From positions 456,699-520,698 of the forward strand of contig NZ_BAAACZ010000009.1 of NCBI RefSeq assembly GCF_039521975.1: DNA of 64,000 nt, read 5' to 3'. The notes beneath the pieces are model-generated. The model had not been told where the DNA came from. It did not search any database and saw nothing but the letters and a program-made list of their open reading frames with translations. The position numbers and the translations under genes were made by a program. This DNA is from Alkalibacillus silvisoli. Its GTDB lineage: Bacteria; Bacillota; Bacilli; Bacillales; Alkalibacillaceae. Positions 61,448 through 64,000 of the stretch are shown in pieces; positions within the stretch are counted from its first letter, which is position 1, and every line of letters starts with the position of its first letter.

Positions 61448-61870
61448 ATGTTCATAGTAAATGTAGAAGGTGCCATTTACAGTGATGGAAAATGGCTATT
61501 AATACGAAGAAGTGAAAAAGAAGAACACGCTGGTGGGTTACTTTCACTTGTTGGTGGAAAGTGTGAGGTCGAGGGGAACTCCAGAGATATTTTAGAAAGA
61601 ACCTTACATAGAGAAATACTAGAAGAAGTAGGTATTGAAGTAGAGGTTTCTAAGTATGTGAATAGCTCTTCATTCGTCACTGATAAGGGTTTAAATGTGA
61701 TCGACATTGTATTCCTTTGCCAACACAAATCTGGAGAGGCTTATGCTAAGAGTAGTGATGAAGTTGATGAGGTGATCTGGATGACAACTTCTGAGATCTT
61801 ATCCCATTCTGATGTACCAGACTACCTAAAAGAGAACGTAGAACTTGCGGATATAATATTTGAGCAATAG
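61448..61870 (+). CDS. NUDIX hydrolase
   Basis: 140 residues from ATG 61448 (AAGGGAG 10 nt upstream; the frame is open back to 61418). The Nudix helix REILEEVGIE is clear, and the preceding GGKCEVEGNSRDILERTLH has two extra residues and a Gly-Asn insertion relative to the standard box. Substrate unknown. It is not close to the NUDIX gene at 54.7 kb. Confidence 0.85.
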   Translation: MFIVNVEGAIYSDGKWLLIRRSEKEEHAGGLLSLVGGKCEVEGNSRDILERTLHREILEEVGIEVEVSKYVNSSSFVTDKGLNVIDIVFLCQHKSGEAYAKSSDEVDEVIWMTTSEILSHSDVPDYLKENVELADIIFEQ

Positions 61871-61905
61871 ATTAAGAGATTTTAGTGTGAGTTAGGAGAT
61901 TTATT

Positions 61906-62211
61906 ATGGATACAGTTAATTTATTATTTAACATCTTCTTAGTGGCTATTGTCGTCATAAGCTTTCCACTTGGCCTTATAGTCATGAAGAAAAGGGAGGA
62001 TTATAAGAGTGGCTTAAGCACGGTTTTTCTTGTAAGCTTTGTATTACTTTTATTTGTTTTTTCTTGGTACCAATCTGCTGCGGCTGAACAATTTGCGGGT
62101 ACTATGGGTGTCTTATTTAGTCTAGTACTAGTGTTTATGTTGTATATTGTATATATTATTTTGGCTTGGTTAATTTTGAAGTTGGTACATAGAAGAAGTT
62201 TAGTAAGCTAA
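61906..62211 (+). CDS. small three-helix membrane protein
   Basis: 101 residues. Hydrophobic helices at about 5-25, 38-55 and 68-92, with a basic loop MKKREDYKSG and a basic tail. No family was recognised. TTAGGAG precedes ATG 61906. It is the fifth small membrane gene of the array. Confidence 0.68.
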   Translation: MDTVNLLFNIFLVAIVVISFPLGLIVMKKREDYKSGLSTVFLVSFVLLLFVFSWYQSAAAEQFAGTMGVLFSLVLVFMLYIVYIILAWLILKLVHRRSLVS

Positions 62212-62430
62212 AAGAGTAATAGATGTTGATCTACTAAATTTGAATCACATTTACCGTAAAAATACATAGAAACTTATGTTTGTTACTTCTGTTGCACAAT
62301 TGATTTATACATATGTGAAATGGAAGGATGAATCCAAATGTGGGGAATCGGAATGAAAGTTATTTATTAACAAGGTAGGTTGTTAAAGAGAGCTATAATT
62401 AATGTCACAACTTTAATTAGGGGGAACACA

Positions 62431-63213
62431 ATGGATACAACACAACAAAATAGTCATGCATGGGATCAAAAAGTTGAAGAAGGATCTAGGTACACTCAAG
62501 CTGTAAGTAGTGAAGTTATTGAAAAAAGCAAATCTGGTGAATGGGAAATCACTGTCACAACTGAAAAGTCAGTTCCTAGAGATTGGTTTCCTAATTCCTT
62601 AAATGGATTGAAGATCCTTTGCTTAGCATCAGGTGGAGGTCAACAAGCACCAGTTCTAGCAGCGGCAGCAGCAGATGTAACAGTGACTGATATATCTAAA
62701 AAGCAATTGGAACAAGATGAGAAGGTAGCTAAACGAGATGACTTAACTTTAAAAACGATTCAAGGTGATATGTCAGACCTTAGTGACTTTGATGATGAGT
62801 ATTTTGATATTGTCGTCAATCCTGTTTCTAATTTATTTGTAAAAGATGTTCAGCCTGTATGGGATGAGGTTTCAAGAGTGTTGAAAAATCAAGGCGTTTT
62901 AATTGCTGGATTTACTAACCCTTTATTATGGATATTTGATGATGATCAAGAGAGAAAAGGTATTCTTGATGTTAAACACTCAATTCCTTCATCAACATTG
63001 GATTATTTACCAGAGGATAAAGTACAAGATTATATCAATTCAGGTCAAACAGTAGAATACGCTCACACCCTCGAAGACCAAATTCAAGGTCAAATTGATG
63101 CAGGATTTGTTATTACAGGTTTTTATGAGGATGATTTTGGCGGAACGAGAATTTTAGACAAGCACATAAAAACTTTTATGGCTACAAGGGCTTTAAAACT
63201 AAATGTAGTTTAA
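62431..63213 (+). CDS. class I SAM-dependent methyltransferase
   Basis: 260 residues from ATG 62431, with AGGGGGAA upstream. SAM-binding loop LCLASGGGQQAPVLAA (about 62-77), acidic VTVTDISKKQLEQD, and DIVVNPVSNLFV as motif IV. The N-terminal HAWDQKVEEGSRYTQAVS is typical of a Bacillus methyltransferase group. The substrate is unknown. About 220 bp upstream hold no clear gene. Confidence 0.87.
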   Translation: MDTTQQNSHAWDQKVEEGSRYTQAVSSEVIEKSKSGEWEITVTTEKSVPRDWFPNSLNGLKILCLASGGGQQAPVLAAAAADVTVTDISKKQLEQDEKVAKRDDLTLKTIQGDMSDLSDFDDEYFDIVVNPVSNLFVKDVQPVWDEVSRVLKNQGVLIAGFTNPLLWIFDDDQERKGILDVKHSIPSSTLDYLPEDKVQDYINSGQTVEYAHTLEDQIQGQIDAGFVITGFYEDDFGGTRILDKHIKTFMATRALKLNVV

Positions 63214-63257
63214 GTTGAACTGGTCGATCAACAATTGGTGGAGAGAGGAGCAAGAAA

Positions 63258-63659
63258 ATGAACATCGAACAAAAACTTTATCAAACAGCAATAGACTTGA
63301 TAGAAAAAAGATATCCTTCTGGTTGGGGGGGAGCCGCAGCCATGTATACCGAAGATAACCATATCTTAACAAGTGTATCACCTGACGTGATCAACGCTTC
63401 AACTGAATTATGTATTGAAACTGGAGCAATTCTTGAAGCGCATAAACAAAATACTAAGGTCACGCATACAATTTGTGTTGCAAGAGAAGATGAATATGCT
63501 GATTTTACAGTTTTAACCCCCTGTGGAGTATGTCAAGAAAGGCTGTTCTACTGGGGAGAAAATGTTAAAGCGGCTGTAACTAATCCAGATGGAAAGTTGG
63601 ATTACAAAACATTAAAAGAAATCCAGCCATATCATTGGTATAAGGCTTATAAAGAGTAA
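63258..63659 (+). CDS. cytidine deaminase-like protein
   Basis: 133 residues of the cytidine-deaminase fold. Zinc ligand and proton-shuttle Glu lie in ELCIETGA (about 52-57), and the other ligands are in PCGVCQER (about 88-92). The CxETGA pattern is more like blasticidin-S/secondary-metabolite deaminases than Cdd at 10.5 kb. The C-terminus ends IQPYHWYKAYKE. GGAGAGAGGAG precedes ATG 63258. The neighbour is a nucleoside deoxyribosyltransferase-like gene, so nucleoside salvage or detoxification is plausible. Confidence 0.82.
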   Translation: MNIEQKLYQTAIDLIEKRYPSGWGGAAAMYTEDNHILTSVSPDVINASTELCIETGAILEAHKQNTKVTHTICVAREDEYADFTVLTPCGVCQERLFYWGENVKAAVTNPDGKLDYKTLKEIQPYHWYKAYKE

Positions 63660-63751
63660 TCTTATATATTCAAAACGGGGAGATTCTTCAAGGATGATAT
63701 TCGATCCATACTGAAATTAAATAGTTTAACTGATCAAAGGGGAATAAATTA

Positions 63752-63955
63752 ATGAAAAAATTTTACGTCGCATCAAGTTTTAAAAATAAAGATACAGTAC
63801 GTAGGGTTAGTAATGAGTTGAAAAACAAGGGTTTTATTCCAACATATGATTGGACACAAAATGAAAGAGCTTCCACAACTCATGATCTAAAAGTTATAGG
63901 TCAAGAAGAAAAAAATGCTGTAATGGAAGCAGTGTATTTCGCAACCCAAAATTGA
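63752..63955 (+). CDS. truncated nucleoside 2-deoxyribosyltransferase-like protein
   Basis: 67 residues. MKKFYVASSFKNKDTVRRVS, then GFIPTYDWTQNERAST and IGQEEKNAVMEA match the N-terminal half of nucleoside 2-deoxyribosyltransferase-like proteins (about 140 residues). After NAVMEA the sequence becomes VYFATQN and stops, because the DNA turns into 23-bp repeats of a mobile-element end. It is probably inactive, as the catalytic Glu region of the C-terminal half is lost. Confidence 0.75.
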   Translation: MKKFYVASSFKNKDTVRRVSNELKNKGFIPTYDWTQNERASTTHDLKVIGQEEKNAVMEAVYFATQN

Positions 63956-64000
63956 CCCAAATCGCAACTTAATTTTGACCCAAAGTTTGATCACTTTGTT
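63933..64000. mobile_element. probable end of an IS21-type element
   Basis: Starting with TG at 63933, two 23-bp tandem repeats (63939-63961 and 63962-63984, 19 of 23 identical, each ending TTGACCCAAA) follow. Multiple short repeats at a terminus beginning TG are typical of IS21-family ends. The element would continue beyond 64000. Confidence 0.5.

Noticed and set aside
62339..62388. 16-codon frame with an AAGGATG start before the methyltransferase gene
   Set aside because: Too short to support and with no recognisable sequence; it may be a chance frame.

Overview
The window is low-GC DNA from a spore-forming Bacillaceae. The order ypmB-aspB-asnS-dnaD-nth-ypoC / ponA-recU / yppC-yppE / ypsA-gpsB-rnpB-rlmL, followed by bcsA-ypbQ, thyA-dfrA, tat genes, yozE, fer and dynA, closely follows the ypm-yps-ypb part of the Bacillus subtilis chromosome. 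A YjcZ-type small sporulation protein supports a spore former. Several exported proteins (PBP1A tail, PbpC-like PBP, CAP protein, YpmB) are strikingly acidic, which suggests a moderately halophilic genus of the Halobacillus/Alkalibacillus/Piscibacillus type. That genus-level guess is inference.

Layout. 1-31 kb is the conserved backbone: tRNA charging, DNA repair and recombination (DnaD, Nth, RecU, Ung), cell-wall synthesis (PBP1A, GpsB), RNase P RNA, 23S rRNA methylation, alkylpyrone synthesis (BcsA/YpbQ), cold shock, folate/thymidylate synthesis (ThyA/DfrA), Tat export (two TatA plus TatC), methionine sulfoxide repair, ferredoxin, and a GGDEF protein next to the two-headed dynamin DynA. It is interrupted only by a DUF72 pseudogene, a small ISL3 deletion remnant and a GC-rich dispersed repeat.

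31-54 kb is mixed. It holds an S9 peptidase, a decayed ISL3 element beside a second GC-rich repeat, a stand-alone MsrA, an SCP2 protein, a PbpC/MecA-type PBP, membrane and secreted proteins, a methyl-accepting chemotaxis protein, and lipid enzymes (a diacylglycerol-kinase-like protein and PlsC). A co-directional trio follows: MDR dehydrogenase, class II aldolase-like protein and phosphodiesterase/phosphatase. It looks like an uncharacterised small pathway. A heptad-repeat coiled-coil protein, a gene-poor stretch, a long-form superoxide dismutase and an IS3-type scar end the section.

54-64 kb is an accessory array of small, tightly packed plus-strand genes. It contains GNAT acetyltransferases, NUDIX hydrolases, VOC, small membrane proteins, a lipoprotein, a P-loop kinase, a protein-kinase-like protein, a methyltransferase, a cytidine-deaminase-like protein and a truncated deoxyribosyltransferase. 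It shows active decay and duplication: a tandem paralogue pair with one frameshifted copy, and an acetyltransferase with an in-frame TGA. It ends in what looks like the terminus of an IS21-type element running off the window.

The most interesting regulatory signals are a promoter-terminator leader upstream of the cold-shock gene (possible attenuation), an extended -10 promoter placing the predicted start of ypsA transcription on its own ATG, and an IS-derived hairpin that may terminate ponA.
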